A DNA stretch of 64,000 nucleotides from NCBI RefSeq assembly GCF_024500045.1, contig NZ_JTEO01000004.1, forward strand, positions 806,001 to 870,000. Reading direction: 5' to 3'. Of the stretch, positions 1-8,827 are shown piece after piece; positions within the stretch are counted from its first letter, which is position 1; each line of letters starts with the position of its first letter. The notes beneath the pieces were generated by a model. The model worked only from the letters and a program-made list of their open reading frames with translations. It was not told the DNA's origin and searched no databases. This DNA is from Methanolobus chelungpuianus (GTDB lineage Archaea; Halobacteriota; Methanosarcinia; Methanosarcinales; Methanosarcinaceae). A program made the position numbers and the translations under genes.

Positions 1-1619
1 GCATAGTCAAGGAGCAGATCCCGAAGGTGTTTGCAAAGCTCCTGTACGGTTCAAGGTTCCATGCCCTCAAGCAAAGCCGCGGACAGCAGGGCATTGGTAT
101 CTCCGCATCTGTTCTCTATGCACAGCTCACTTCCGGTCATCCTGCAAAGATCATTTCCAAGATCGGGCCCGGAAAGCCTGCCCATTATTACGAGCTCATG
201 ATTAACACCAGCACCAACGAGCCTGAGATCCTCAGGGACGAGGTCGTTGACTGGGACCGTCCCCATGGCACCCGTATAGAGCTGGAGATGGAAGCAGCCT
301 ACGTCAAGGGCAGAAGGCAGTCCATCTATGAATATCTCAAAGCCACCGCAATTGTGAACCCTCATGCGAGGGTCACTCTTTTCGAACCGGACGGAAATGA
401 GGTGATCTTTGAGAGGGCAACCGACAAGATGCCTGTTCTTGCAAACGAGATACTTCCGCATCCACATGGAATCGAGCTAGGGACCCTTATGAAGATGCTG
501 CGCTACACCGAACGCCAGAAGCTCTCTCCTTTCCTGCGTTATTCCTTCTCAAAGATAGGCCACCTCACCGCGGAAGAGATATGCAAGGCCTCGGGACTTG
601 ACCCGGAACTGGACCCTCATGAACTTAACCGTGACCAGGCGAAGAAGCTGCTGGATGCATTCTCCAGGGTGAAGATCATGGCACCTCCGACGGATTGCCT
701 CTCTCCGATCGGCGAGGATCTCATCTACAAGGGGCTTGAGAAAGAGTTCAGCGTGGATTTCATCGCCACGACCACGCGTGCGCCCTCTGTCTTTTCCGGT
801 AACCCGTTTGTGGTGGAGGTAGGCATCGCATACGGCGGCGATCTCCATAAGGACGACCGCATAGAGATAATGCGCTTTGCCAACAGGGTCCCCCTGCTCT
901 ACCAGCAGGGTGGGTGCGTCACTACGCATGCGATCGAATCCATTAAATGGAAGCAGTACGGTCTGAACCAGCCGGGAGGGGGTCTTCCCAGCGGCCCTGT
1001 GGTTATACTCATCCACGTGGCATCCACCAATGTTCCCTTCACATCCGAATCCAAGGATGCCATAGCCGATATTCCTGAGATCCAGGAGGAGATCGGGCTT
1101 GCTGTGAAAGAAGTGTCAAGAAAGCTCAGCAGGTATCTCAGCAAGCAGGACACCCTTAAGAAACGCCGCGAGAAGGAGATAATCATCACCAAGGTCCTGC
1201 CCAAGATGGCCCAGAAACTTGCACAGACCCTCAACAGGGAAACCCCTGACATAGGCCCGGTTGTTGCAAAGGTAATGGGCAACCTCCTGGTTCACAGGGT
1301 AGTGGAAAGCGATGGCAACGGCGGCGTGAATGTCGCGATCAAGGTGAAGAATTTCTCTGCAAGGAAATATGATTTCAAGGTGCATGACATGCTCCCTTTT
1401 AAAATAGAAGGCCCGGTACCCCAGCCTAAAGTAATAACTATGGGAAACGATTACGATTACATATGGGATGTAAGCATCGCCCCGGGAGCTTCCAAGGTAC
1501 TAAAATATTCCGTGGCAACCCTGGGTGAAAAAGAAGTCTCCAAGCTGCCCGTGCTTATCGTGGAGGGTCTTGACGAGGAACTTGTAACGGGTTCAAAGGC
1601 CATAAGGGGGGTGAACTGA
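1..1619 (+). CDS. top6B: DNA topoisomerase VI subunit B (5' truncated by window edge)
   Basis: ATPase subunit of the type IIB topoisomerase VI, which with subunit A relaxes and decatenates DNA by ATP-gated strand passage. The reading frame is open from base 3 through the upstream edge (IVKEQIPKVFAKLLYGSRF), so the GTG at 27 is an internal Val codon and not the start; the first part of the GHKL ATPase domain lies outside the window. Visible are the ATP-lid stretch GSRFHALKQSRGQQGIGIS, a helix-two-turns-helix region (LTAEEICKASGLDPELDPHE), the transducer domain with the KWKQYGLNQPGGGLPSGP loop, and a C-terminal beta domain. The TGA at 1617-1619 directly abuts the top6A ATG at 1620, so the two subunits are translationally coupled. 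Confidence 0.97.
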   Translation, partial: IVKEQIPKVFAKLLYGSRFHALKQSRGQQGIGISASVLYAQLTSGHPAKIISKIGPGKPAHYYELMINTSTNEPEILRDEVVDWDRPHGTRIELEMEAAYVKGRRQSIYEYLKATAIVNPHARVTLFEPDGNEVIFERATDKMPVLANEILPHPHGIELGTLMKMLRYTERQKLSPFLRYSFSKIGHLTAEEICKASGLDPELDPHELNRDQAKKLLDAFSRVKIMAPPTDCLSPIGEDLIYKGLEKEFSVDFIATTTRAPSVFSGNPFVVEVGIAYGGDLHKDDRIEIMRFANRVPLLYQQGGCVTTHAIESIKWKQYGLNQPGGGLPSGPVVILIHVASTNVPFTSESKDAIADIPEIQEEIGLAVKEVSRKLSRYLSKQDTLKKRREKEIIITKVLPKMAQKLAQTLNRETPDIGPVVAKVMGNLLVHRVVESDGNGGVNVAIKVKNFSARKYDFKVHDMLPFKIEGPVPQPKVITMGNDYDYIWDVSIAPGASKVLKYSVATLGEKEVSKLPVLIVEGLDEELVTGSKAIRGVN

Positions 1620-2729
1620 ATGGCTGAACAAAGGTCCGAACAGAAAAAAGAATACGATGCTATAGCAAGTAATCGCCTGCTGGGGCTTGCCGAGGAGCTC
1701 TACAACCAGTTCCTTGACGAGACCATTCCCAACGTGAACTTGCCAACACGTACCAAAAAGAATATTGAGTACAGCGATGAGAGCGATGTATGGGTATACG
1801 GGGACCGTGAGACCGAAAGGAGCGCCAAGACCGTCAAAGGGGCTTTCCAGCTTCTCAAGACCACGCATGTGGTGGACTTCCTTGTGAACAACCACCTGAA
1901 GGAAAATCGCGGGTCCACATTAAGAGAATTATATTACATCTCCGAGAACTGGGACATCGCAAAGTTCCGCGAACAGCCGGAGAGTGACAGGCTTATCGAA
2001 GACCTTGAGATCATATCCGGTCTGCAGAGGGAGTACTTCCACATGCGCCCTGAAGAGGACGGTGCCACTATGTTCGGCCCGGTACGCATACGGGAGGATA
2101 CGAAAAGGGGTAACAGGGAAATCCACTGTCAGGAAGATATTGGTGAGAGCGGCTACCAGATCCCCTTCAATGTAGAGAATATCAATTTCCTGGACCATGA
2201 TGCCAAGTTCATAATAGCCGTTGAGACTGGTGGAATGTACGCAAGGCTGATAGAGAACGGTTTTGATGAGAAATACGATGCGGTGCTTGTTCATCTGAAG
2301 GGACAGCCTGCCAGGTCCACAAGGCGCATAATCAAGCGCATGAATGAAGAGCTCAAATTGCCTGTAGTGGTATTCACTGACGGTGACCCCTGGTCGTATC
2401 GCATATTCGCTTCTGTTGCCTATGGTGCGATCAAGAGCGCTCACCTCTCGGAACACATGGCCACACCAGGCGCACAGTTCATAGGTGTGCAGCCCTCGGA
2501 TATCGTGGAGTACGAGCTTTCCACTGACAAGCTTACCGATAAGGACGTTGCTGCACTCCGGAGCGAACTCACGGACCCCCGTTTTGAGAGCGATTACTGG
2601 AAGGAACAGATAAACCTGCAGCTTGAGATCAATAAGAAGGCTGAGCAGCAGGCGTTTGCGGGAAAGGGCCTGGACTTCGTCACAGATACCTATCTGCCCA
2701 ACAGGCTCACGGAACTTGGGATAATCTGA
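1620..2729 (+). CDS. top6A: DNA topoisomerase VI subunit A (Spo11-like)
   Basis: DNA-cleaving subunit of topoisomerase VI, homologous to Spo11. At 369 aa it is full length. The winged-helix (5Y-CAP) domain carries the catalytic tyrosine in [10 protein letters not shown] (Tyr105 or Tyr106, most likely the second). The Toprim domain shows the metal ligands in [12 protein letters not shown] (Glu) and [12 protein letters not shown] (DxD). It starts at the ATG immediately after the top6B stop with no gap, forming a two-gene operon. Its stop codon is inside a hairpin followed by seven Ts, see the terminator at 2725-2754. Confidence 0.98.
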   Translation: MAEQRSEQKKEYDAIASNRLLGLAEELYNQFLDETIPNVNLPTRTKKNIEYSDESDVWVYGDRETERSAKTVKGAFQLLKTTHVVDFLVNNHLKENRGSTLRELYYISENWDIAKFREQPESDRLIEDLEIISGLQREYFHMRPEEDGATMFGPVRIREDTKRGNREIHCQEDIGESGYQIPFNVENINFLDHDAKFIIAVETGGMYARLIENGFDEKYDAVLVHLKGQPARSTRRIIKRMNEELKLPVVVFTDGDPWSYRIFASVAYGAIKSAHLSEHMATPGAQFIGVQPSDIVEYELSTDKLTDKDVAALRSELTDPRFESDYWKEQINLQLEINKKAEQQAFAGKGLDFVTDTYLPNRLTELGII

Positions 2730-2754
2730 GGTTCACCCCTCAGACACTTTTTTT
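2725..2754 (+). terminator. Intrinsic-type terminator of the top6BA operon
   Basis: A 7-bp perfect stem, TCTGAGG (2725-2731) with CCTCAGA (2738-2744), is followed after CAC by seven Ts (2748-2754). The top6A stop TGA (2727-2729) lies in the left arm, and the stop of the convergent TPR gene (2733-2735 on the minus strand) lies in the loop. The shape matches a bacterial intrinsic terminator; U-rich tracts also terminate archaeal transcription. Confidence 0.7.
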
Positions 2755-3467
2755 GGCCTGAAGTGCCTGCAGATAGCAGTTGCTGATACGGCCGTTCCTC
2801 TGGAATCGTGGTGCCTGCAGACATTCCTTTGCTGGAAAGTACAGACGGCGCAGCAATACACATGCCTGTTAAGTTTGTCCTCGATCGCTTTCTCTTTTAT
2901 CAGGTCCTCACCAAAGCCTTTGTAGTATTTTATGTCGCTGTGGCTGCACTTCATTGCATGGGACAGAAGGGTCCTGACACCCGGCGGCTGCCAGTCGGTA
3001 TATATTTCGTTGACCGGAACTTTTGCAGGTTCGACATATATGTTCTTCACTCCAGTTCTTACTTTTGTGTCCGTGGAGCCCAGCAGTTGCTCTTCCAGCC
3101 TCTTCAGCTTGTCATTCCCGGGGTCAGACCTGAGCCCCTTCCTGACAAAGTTCAGCGCCGCTTCGTTCTTACCCAGGTGCTTCAATGCAAGGCTTTTATT
3201 GTACAGTACGGCAGCAGGATCCGGTATCATATTACCTGCATTCCCCGCCAGAGTACCTGAGGTGTTCAGCAGTCGGTCATAGCAGCCGATGGCCTTCTCA
3301 AACTCTCCCTTCCGGTGGTAGAGCATACCTTTCTGATTAAGTGCCACAGCATCATACGGGTTAAGTTCCAGCGCCAGCGTGAAGTAATGCATCTTGCGGT
3401 CCGGGTCTGTTTCGCGCAGGCCCTGGGCGGTCCACCTGTGTGAGGCTGACTTTTCTTCTCTGCTCAT
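2733..3467 (-). CDS. TPR-repeat protein with C-terminal Cys/His cluster
   Basis: 244 aa, soluble. Residues about 10-115 contain tetratricopeptide-type helical repeats (HYFTLALELNPYDAVALNQ, KGEFEKAIGCYDRLL, VLYNKSLALKHLGKNEAAL), normally protein-protein docking surfaces. The last 45 residues hold CCAVC-x5-NVCRHH and later AICRHF, a Cys/His pattern that could bind zinc or an Fe-S cluster. The family is not recognised beyond TPR. It is divergent from mscS and convergent with top6A. A TATA-like GGTAAAATAAG lies about 26 nt upstream of the ATG, so the mRNA may be leaderless; a weak AAGGAA also precedes it. Function unknown. Confidence 0.8.
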   Translation of the reverse strand: MSREEKSASHRWTAQGLRETDPDRKMHYFTLALELNPYDAVALNQKGMLYHRKGEFEKAIGCYDRLLNTSGTLAGNAGNMIPDPAAVLYNKSLALKHLGKNEAALNFVRKGLRSDPGNDKLKRLEEQLLGSTDTKVRTGVKNIYVEPAKVPVNEIYTDWQPPGVRTLLSHAMKCSHSDIKYYKGFGEDLIKEKAIEDKLNRHVYCCAVCTFQQRNVCRHHDSRGTAVSATAICRHFRPKKVSEG

Positions 3468-3522
3468 TGCTGTTCGAATTCCTTGGATCTTATTTTACCC
3501 TTTGCACAGGCAAATAAACATG

Positions 3523-3533
3523 TTTATATATTT
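3523..3533 (+). promoter_or_regulatory. TATA box of the mscS gene
   Basis: TTTATATATTT is centred about 26 nt upstream of the ATG at 3553. That is the archaeal TATA-to-start distance, so transcription should begin at or next to the start codon. This decides the choice of 3553 over the in-frame ATG at 3520, which lies upstream of the box. Confidence 0.6.
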
Positions 3534-3552
3534 AGTACCCGAATTCCGGCTT

Positions 3553-4638
3553 ATGTTCCTTAATGAAACCATTCCTCGCTATGTCGGCGCTCTCATAGGG
3601 CCTCAGAGAGGGGTATTTGAGTCGGATATGGCCATGGCAGTCAGCATACTTGTTGCTTCTGTTGTACTCGCTTTCATAGCCGACCTGCTCTTCGGGAAAG
3701 TGCTCCTGCACTACACATGCAAGACCCGTTATGAATGTGATAATCTTATTGTGGCAGCTGTCAGGAAGCCCATCTATTATACTTTTATCATTTTCGGATT
3801 CTTTGTTGCGGCGGAGATCGTATACCCGGAGAATGATGTAGTGGAGTTCATTTCAGGTATCTTTTTCACCTTGCTGGGCATTGTATGGGTTATTTCCTTA
3901 TTACAGATCAACAAGATTCTTTTCAAGCATGTCTTTACTCACCTTGTGAAAAGAACAGATACCACGATGGATGACGAGCTGCTACCTCTTTTCAAGAACC
4001 TGGTCAGTGTGCTTATCATCTTCTTCGGGTTCCTTGCCATACTGAGGGGTGTGTGGGACCTTAACGTCACGCCTCTCTTTGCCTCTGCCGGTCTGGCTGG
4101 CCTTGCGCTGGCCTTTGCGGCCCAGGACTCTATCTCTCAGCTATTTGGGGGTGTCTCCATATATTTTGACCAGCCTTTCAAGATTGGTGACCGGATAGAA
4201 ATAGACGGTGGAGAGATAGGCATTGTTCAGGAGATAGGAATACGCAGTACACGGCTCATCAACATGTATAACAATATGATAGTCATTCCCAACAATATCA
4301 TTGCAAACAGCAGGATCGTAAATTACACTTCTCCCGAGTCGACCATGATGGTGAAAATACCAATAGGCGTTACTTACGGTTCTGATGTTGAGAAAGTTAA
4401 GAACGTATTACGGGAGATCGCAGGGGATGTAGAACAGGTATTGGACATCCCTGCTCCATATGCGAGATTTGAGAACCACTCTGATTTCAGCCTTGATTTC
4501 GCCCTGATCGTATGGATAAAGAATCCGGGTGACAAGTTCACTGTCATTGACCGGGTGAATACCCTGATCAACAGGAGATTCAGGGAGGAGAATATCGAGA
4601 TACCTTTCCCTACGCGTACTCTCGTCATGGCAAAATGA
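3553..4638 (+). CDS. mscS: MscS-family mechanosensitive ion channel
   Basis: Small-conductance mechanosensitive channel that releases solutes on hypo-osmotic shock. With the start at 3553 it is 361 aa: N-terminal transmembrane helices (about residues 25-135), then the pore helix TM3 and beta domain (about 165-270, with GLAGLALAFAAQDSISQLFGG and the FDQPFKIGDRIEI entry to the beta domain), then the C-terminal alpha/beta cytoplasmic domain (YGSDVEKVKNVLREIA). The frame is open further upstream to 3394, but that part overlaps the divergent TPR gene and its promoter and has no family-like sequence. No ribosome binding site is visible, in line with a leaderless mRNA. T-rich sequence after the stop (4650-4668) may terminate it. 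Confidence 0.92.
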   Translation: MFLNETIPRYVGALIGPQRGVFESDMAMAVSILVASVVLAFIADLLFGKVLLHYTCKTRYECDNLIVAAVRKPIYYTFIIFGFFVAAEIVYPENDVVEFISGIFFTLLGIVWVISLLQINKILFKHVFTHLVKRTDTTMDDELLPLFKNLVSVLIIFFGFLAILRGVWDLNVTPLFASAGLAGLALAFAAQDSISQLFGGVSIYFDQPFKIGDRIEIDGGEIGIVQEIGIRSTRLINMYNNMIVIPNNIIANSRIVNYTSPESTMMVKIPIGVTYGSDVEKVKNVLREIAGDVEQVLDIPAPYARFENHSDFSLDFALIVWIKNPGDKFTVIDRVNTLINRRFREENIEIPFPTRTLVMAK

Positions 4639-4761
4639 CCCTTGGTCCTTTTGCCTTATTTTCTCATGTGCGGCATGTCCTTGCCAAATCATTTATGTGG
4701 GATCACCCAGAGTATATATGGGTAGGGTGGATAGTAGATACCGACAGGGGTTACTATTGAC

Positions 4762-5319
4762 ATGAGTGTGCCTGATTATTACTCTGTTCTGGGAATGTCT
4801 CCGGGTGCTTCGCAGGAGGAGCTCAAGAAAAGATATCGTGCTCTGATGACCAAATATCATCCGGATCTGAATCATGCTCCCGGCGCTGAGGAACGCTCCA
4901 AGCGGATAAACGAGGCCTACGGCATACTTTCAGATCCCGAGAAGCGAGCCAGGTATGACCGCAGTTTCCATCTTCACTCTCCGGGATTCACAGCACCCTG
5001 GGGAAGTTATGGCAGCGCTTACGGCAACCCGGATGAAGGTAACAATTACAGCAATTTCCGGAATCATTCCTATGGGAATTTCACTTACAGGACCTATACA
5101 TACCGGAGGGGTCCCGGCAGCCCGAAAACTGCAGGCAGCACAGGTTTCCACGGGATGTTGCTTCGCTCTGTACTCAAAGTGGCAGCTTTGTTAGCGGTCC
5201 TGTGGCTATTGGTGCATTTCTTTGTGCTTTTCGTGTTCCTGGCATTCATGATGATGCTGATCTACCTTGTATGTATCGTCCTGGGACAGCTCCTGGCTAT
5301 CTTTTTAGGCAGGCGGTGA
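4762..5319 (+). CDS. Membrane-anchored J-domain protein (DnaJ-like)
   Basis: 185 aa. Residues 4-70 are a J domain with the HPD tripeptide at 33-35 ([11 protein letters not shown]) and the end motif [16 protein letters not shown] domains stimulate Hsp70/DnaK ATPase. A Gly/Ser/Tyr/Asn-rich linker (about 72-125) leads to one long, very hydrophobic C-terminal segment (about 130-182) with enough length for two membrane spans. The zinc-finger and substrate domains of true DnaJ are absent, so this is probably a specialised co-chaperone at the membrane. A TATA-like GAGTATATAT is at about 4711. Its TGA abuts the stop of the convergent cutA gene. Confidence 0.85.
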   Translation: MSVPDYYSVLGMSPGASQEELKKRYRALMTKYHPDLNHAPGAEERSKRINEAYGILSDPEKRARYDRSFHLHSPGFTAPWGSYGSAYGNPDEGNNYSNFRNHSYGNFTYRTYTYRRGPGSPKTAGSTGFHGMLLRSVLKVAALLAVLWLLVHFFVLFVFLAFMMMLIYLVCIVLGQLLAIFLGRR

Positions 5320-5625
5320 TCAGTGGGTGGAATCGCTGATCCATATCATGTAATCATGGTCGCCCTTGATCTCCTGAAAAGTGATCGCCGGAAGATCATA
5401 GCTGTGCATGGCACGGATACTTCTCCTGATCTCCTCCAGTCTTTCAGAAGTGCTCTTGATCGAAAGTGCGATCTCTTCCTCTTCCTCTACTTTTCCCTGC
5501 CACCTGTAAACTGAAGTGACGGGATACATGTTGACGCATGCCGCAAGTTTTCTCTCCACAAGGGCTGAGGCTATTTTCCTTGCCTCATCCATATCTTTTG
5601 TTGTAGTGTGAATCTCTATATGCAT
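5320..5625 (-). CDS. cutA: CutA1-family divalent-cation tolerance protein
   Basis: 101 aa, the standard CutA1 length: a small trimeric ferredoxin-like-fold protein linked to divalent metal tolerance. Recognised from IHTTTKDMDEARKIASALVE, LAACVNMYPVTSVYRWQGKVEEEEE and DLPAITFQEIKG. The ATG lies about 27 nt downstream of a TATA-like TTTATAAGC on the minus strand (forward 5653-5662), suggesting a leaderless transcript. It is divergent from the next plus-strand gene. Stop codons of this gene and the J-protein gene meet head to head in TGATCA (5317-5322). Confidence 0.93.
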   Translation of the reverse strand: MHIEIHTTTKDMDEARKIASALVERKLAACVNMYPVTSVYRWQGKVEEEEEIALSIKSTSERLEEIRRSIRAMHSYDLPAITFQEIKGDHDYMIWISDSTH

Positions 5626-5729
5626 TCTATCAATAGACCATATCCTGCTTTGCTTATAAACTCTTATTTCACTTTCCGTAGTATTCTTTAAGGGAAAATC
5701 TTATAAGTGGGACTCTCTGTGAAATCAAT

Positions 5730-6239
5730 ATGGATTCGCATGAGCATGTTCTTTTCAGGGAGGAGCAGAAGTTCAACCAGCTATGGCTCTGGGTACTTGT
5801 ACTTGTGCCCGTGTCAATAGCATGGTATGCTGCCATAGAACAGCTGGTATTTGGAAGCCCCTTTGGCGGTAATCCTGCATCTGACAGTAGCACTTTCCTA
5901 TCCCTGGTGCTTTTTGGCATACTCCTGCCTCTCTTCATGTCTTCTCTGCGCCTGGTGACAGAGGTCCGCGGGGACGGGCTGTATATTCGCTTCCGTCCTT
6001 TCCACGGGTCGTACAGGAAATTCCCCTTCGACAGCATCCTGTCCTGCAAGGTGCAAACCTATCGGCCTGTCAGGGATTACGGGGGATGGGGCATACGCTA
6101 CGGAATAAGAGGAAAGGCTTACAATGTGAGCGGTAGCAAAGGGCTTATGCTGGAGTTCGTGAACGGCAAGAAACTGCTTATTGGCTCGCAACAGGCTGAA
6201 GAGTTCGCAGCAGCCATGCCCTGCAGTTCCGAAGCCTGA
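5730..6239 (+). CDS. Hypothetical membrane protein with PH-like C-terminal domain
   Basis: 169 aa. Two transmembrane helices (about residues 18-40 and 57-78) are followed by a soluble beta-rich region (about 80-165, EVRGDGLYIRFRPF, FPFDSILSCKVQTY, GGWGIRYGIRGKAYNVSGS, LLIGSQQAEEFAAAM). The pattern resembles bacterial PH-like domains that follow two-helix membrane anchors. Function unknown. TTATAAG at 5701-5707 is 26 nt upstream of the ATG, so the mRNA is probably leaderless. Confidence 0.75.
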   Translation: MDSHEHVLFREEQKFNQLWLWVLVLVPVSIAWYAAIEQLVFGSPFGGNPASDSSTFLSLVLFGILLPLFMSSLRLVTEVRGDGLYIRFRPFHGSYRKFPFDSILSCKVQTYRPVRDYGGWGIRYGIRGKAYNVSGSKGLMLEFVNGKKLLIGSQQAEEFAAAMPCSSEA

Positions 6240-6596
6240 TGAAATATACTTTAAACGGCAGTTTGATGTTTAGTGTTTGATATAGCAAACATTCTATATG
6301 CCCGATTATCTATTTTACATCGTATATTCTTGTATGTTCTATTTCCTGTCTTCCTGCTGTATCTTTCAATTTGCCGGCCAGGTGGGATGCCTTAACAGTA
6401 CTTTCAAAGATTTCCCTGTACTGAAGGCTTGTATGAATATTATGAATGCTCTTACCTGCAATTCATAAACGTATGGCAGATGCATAACTCATGTATGAAG
6501 ATCCATGCTTTTGCATACGCGTACGCAAATATATGCTCCTCCATTCTATTAATTACATTTTTATATTTGGATGTTGTATATTCTTTCGATTAATGT
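6240..6596. other. AT-rich intergenic region, no gene seen
   Basis: 357 bp between two plus-strand genes with no convincing ORF or RNA. The only recognisable signal is TTTATATTT at about 6560-6568, about 27-30 nt upstream of the ATG at 6597, a probable promoter for the next gene. Confidence 0.5.
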
Positions 6597-7010
6597 ATGA
6601 ATACTCTCTATAATCTAAGGGAATGGATATATGAATGCGAAAGGTTCCTGTTCCTTGCAGAAGTGCATTTCCATAAAGAGGATGTCGTCCCTTCACATCA
6701 TCGGTTCGCCTGTGAGATGAATGGAGCACTGCTGGAAGCAATGCTCGACAGGGCTAAGGAGATATACAGAACTCACCCTCACCGTCTAGGCTTTACTTCC
6801 TGTCTTTCATCGCATGAAATGGGTATGCTTAAAAGGACCCTTGACGGGATATGTCGTGAGGATTGGGAGAGCATGTGTCTCGAAAGTGTCCTTGAGTCCC
6901 AGAAGATCCTCCATGGACTAGGCCAGGCTGTGGACAGGGATATCATGCAGACGTATGAGTCGAAGGGTTATCCTTCTTTCTATAAGCTATGTGGCGTAAG
7001 ATACGCCTGA
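6597..7010 (+). CDS. Hypothetical protein, helical
   Basis: 137 aa, family not recognised. Predicted mostly alpha-helical and soluble, with scattered His and Cys residues (VHFHKEDVVPSHHRFAC, HPHRLGF, CLSSHEMGM). A TATA box is placed to start transcription within a few bases of the ATG. It is convergent with the PncC-like/adenylyltransferase fusion gene, 6 bp apart. Function unknown. Confidence 0.6.
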   Translation: MNTLYNLREWIYECERFLFLAEVHFHKEDVVPSHHRFACEMNGALLEAMLDRAKEIYRTHPHRLGFTSCLSSHEMGMLKRTLDGICREDWESMCLESVLESQKILHGLGQAVDRDIMQTYESKGYPSFYKLCGVRYA

Positions 7011-7016
7011 GTGTCG

Positions 7017-8207
7017 TTATCCCTGATACCTTCTCAGCTTCCTGGATGATGTGCCGTCGTCATTATAGGCATCCAGTGGGATGATATCGCAGATCTCAAG
7101 AACGTCCTTATCTGCAGCGAGCTCTACGTCCTGCCTGTGGAACACGAGGAAACGTGTGCCGTATTTTCTGAAGTGCTTCAGCAGTGTCAGCTTATTCTCT
7201 CCTTCCCGGTAATATTTCTCATTGAATATGCGGTTGAGGGTATCAGAGCCGATCAGGAAGCTGCAGCCTGGAAAGAGCATTGCCTTATCTGCAAAAAGAG
7301 GTGCATTTGTCAGGTATATGTCCCCGAAGAATTCCTCGTTCCCATATATTTTCAGCGAACTAAGCCTGTTTTCCAGGGATATGAAGTCGATCGGAGGCTT
7401 GTCCACGTTAGCAAGGGATATCTCAAATGTAACAGGCAGGCCATATCGCTCATAAGCGAGCTTTGCCATAGCAGCATGATTCTTATGACACGGGTTAAAA
7501 GAGCCGGAAAAGACTATTCCCGGAACTGCAGGGTCATTTTCTCTATTGCAGGCCACCAGGATGCTCTTCCTGTCATAGCGACTTTCCTTTAGAAGGATGC
7601 TTAAAAGCAGTTCTCTCTGATCGTGAGTGGCACTAACCTCCCTTTGCTCCAGTACCCGCTGTTCAGCGTGTGAAAGACATGAGTCGCACTCAGCAGATGT
7701 TATTCCGCAGAGCCTTGCTATGGCGTGTATCATAAGGTCTGAAGCCAGCTCTTCTTCCTCCTCCCTACTCCTGTCCTCCAGCAGGGATATGCTGATAGTG
7801 CTGGTTGATGATACTGATTGTGAGGCAAAGTGGATCTCGTGTGCTCTGCCACTCCTTTCTTCTGGCCTGGAAAGTTTGCAGGTAGCTGCGATGCCAATGA
7901 CATGATCCGGCAGTCCTTCGGGACCTGCCATTTCCAGTGCCCTTCTGAAAGCGGCCATTGCCATTTCCCTTGCGGTATCACCTGAACAGTATCTCTCCGG
8001 CTCTTTTCCGATGTAATCCCGGAGTGCATTCTCATGATATGGCACAACAGCTTCAAGCAAAGTCGCCGAGCCTCCTCCGTGTCTCAGGAGCTCTCCTATG
8101 GCACCTGCCCCGCCTCCGGTAACTGAGAGCACCAGCATGCAGGGGGATGCATGTATACTCTTTATCATGCACTCAAGATCACTCCTGGTTATTTCTTTGT
8201 CTTTCAC
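7017..8207 (-). CDS. Fusion of PncC/CinA-C-like and nicotinamide-nucleotide adenylyltransferase-like domains
   Basis: 396 aa in two parts. Residues about 11-170 resemble the C-terminal CinA/PncC domain (NMN deamidase): LSVTGGGAGAIGELL parallels the family's ESCTGG start with Ser28 kept, and HVIGIAATCKL parallels its later TGIAGP segment. Residues about 225-396 resemble the HIGH-type nucleotidylyltransferase fold of NMN/NaMN adenylyltransferases: GSFNPCHKNH at 235-244 matches GxFxPxHxGH except Asn for the Gly, FLIGSDTLNRIF follows, and GTSSRKLR near the C-terminus matches the ISSTxxR phosphate loop. Both parent activities act in pyridine-nucleotide salvage, so a role in NAD metabolism is inferred. 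Divergent from the receiver gene. Confidence 0.8.
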   Translation of the reverse strand: MKDKEITRSDLECMIKSIHASPCMLVLSVTGGGAGAIGELLRHGGGSATLLEAVVPYHENALRDYIGKEPERYCSGDTAREMAMAAFRRALEMAGPEGLPDHVIGIAATCKLSRPEERSGRAHEIHFASQSVSSTSTISISLLEDRSREEEEELASDLMIHAIARLCGITSAECDSCLSHAEQRVLEQREVSATHDQRELLLSILLKESRYDRKSILVACNRENDPAVPGIVFSGSFNPCHKNHAAMAKLAYERYGLPVTFEISLANVDKPPIDFISLENRLSSLKIYGNEEFFGDIYLTNAPLFADKAMLFPGCSFLIGSDTLNRIFNEKYYREGENKLTLLKHFRKYGTRFLVFHRQDVELAADKDVLEICDIIPLDAYNDDGTSSRKLRRYQG

Positions 8208-8434
8208 CGGATAGCACCTGTGATCCTTATGGTCTGTCAGAACGCTGGCATAATACTAAAAACTGACTTAAGGTATTCTCTTGCATTGGCTGGGCCCGTT
8301 GCTATAAGAATCCATTCCTATGGTTAGGTATTCAAGCACTAAATATATATGTTTAATATATTATAATATTCGTATATCTGCTGTGTATCCATCTGGCAGA
8401 TGTTGCTTTCAGATTCGCATGTCCTGTGAGGTAA

Positions 8435-8809
8435 ATGGCCCAAATACTAGTGATAGAGGATAATCCTGTAAATATGGAGCTGACAGTTGACCTGCTGACA
8501 GCTCGCGGATACACTGTGGCGCAGGCTGAGGACGGATTCATTGCACTTGAGATGCTGAAGCATGAGAAGTTCAGTCTTATACTGCTGGACATACAGTTGC
8601 CGAGAATGGACGGCCTGGAACTGCTCTCCATCATCAGGGGCGACGAGAACACCAGGGATATCCCCGTAATAGCCCTGACCGCCCACTCCATGCGGGGAGA
8701 CCATGAGCGTTTCATAGAGGCAGGATGCAATGATTATATATCAAAACCCATCGACATCCGGAGCTTCTGGGATAAGGTGCAGTTCTACATTGAAAGGCGG
8801 GCCGTGTGA
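8435..8809 (+). CDS. Stand-alone response regulator receiver (CheY-like)
   Basis: 124 aa, a single receiver domain and nothing else. Phospho-acceptor Asp52 (LILLDIQLPRMDG), acidic pocket Glu8-Asp9 (VIEDN), Thr82 (ALTAHS) and Lys104 (ISKPID) are all present, so it should accept a phosphate from a histidine kinase. No kinase or output domain is nearby, so it presumably works through protein contacts with a distant partner. GAGGT sits just before the ATG, and an AT-rich block with TATA-like sequences (8340-8370) lies upstream. Confidence 0.92.
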   Translation: MAQILVIEDNPVNMELTVDLLTARGYTVAQAEDGFIALEMLKHEKFSLILLDIQLPRMDGLELLSIIRGDENTRDIPVIALTAHSMRGDHERFIEAGCNDYISKPIDIRSFWDKVQFYIERRAV

Positions 8810-8827
8810 AAAAAGAAGATAACATTC

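Noticed and set aside
3394..3552. Longer mscS frame beginning at 3394 or 3520
   Set aside because: It overlaps the divergent TPR gene and runs across the TATA box that fixes transcription near 3553.
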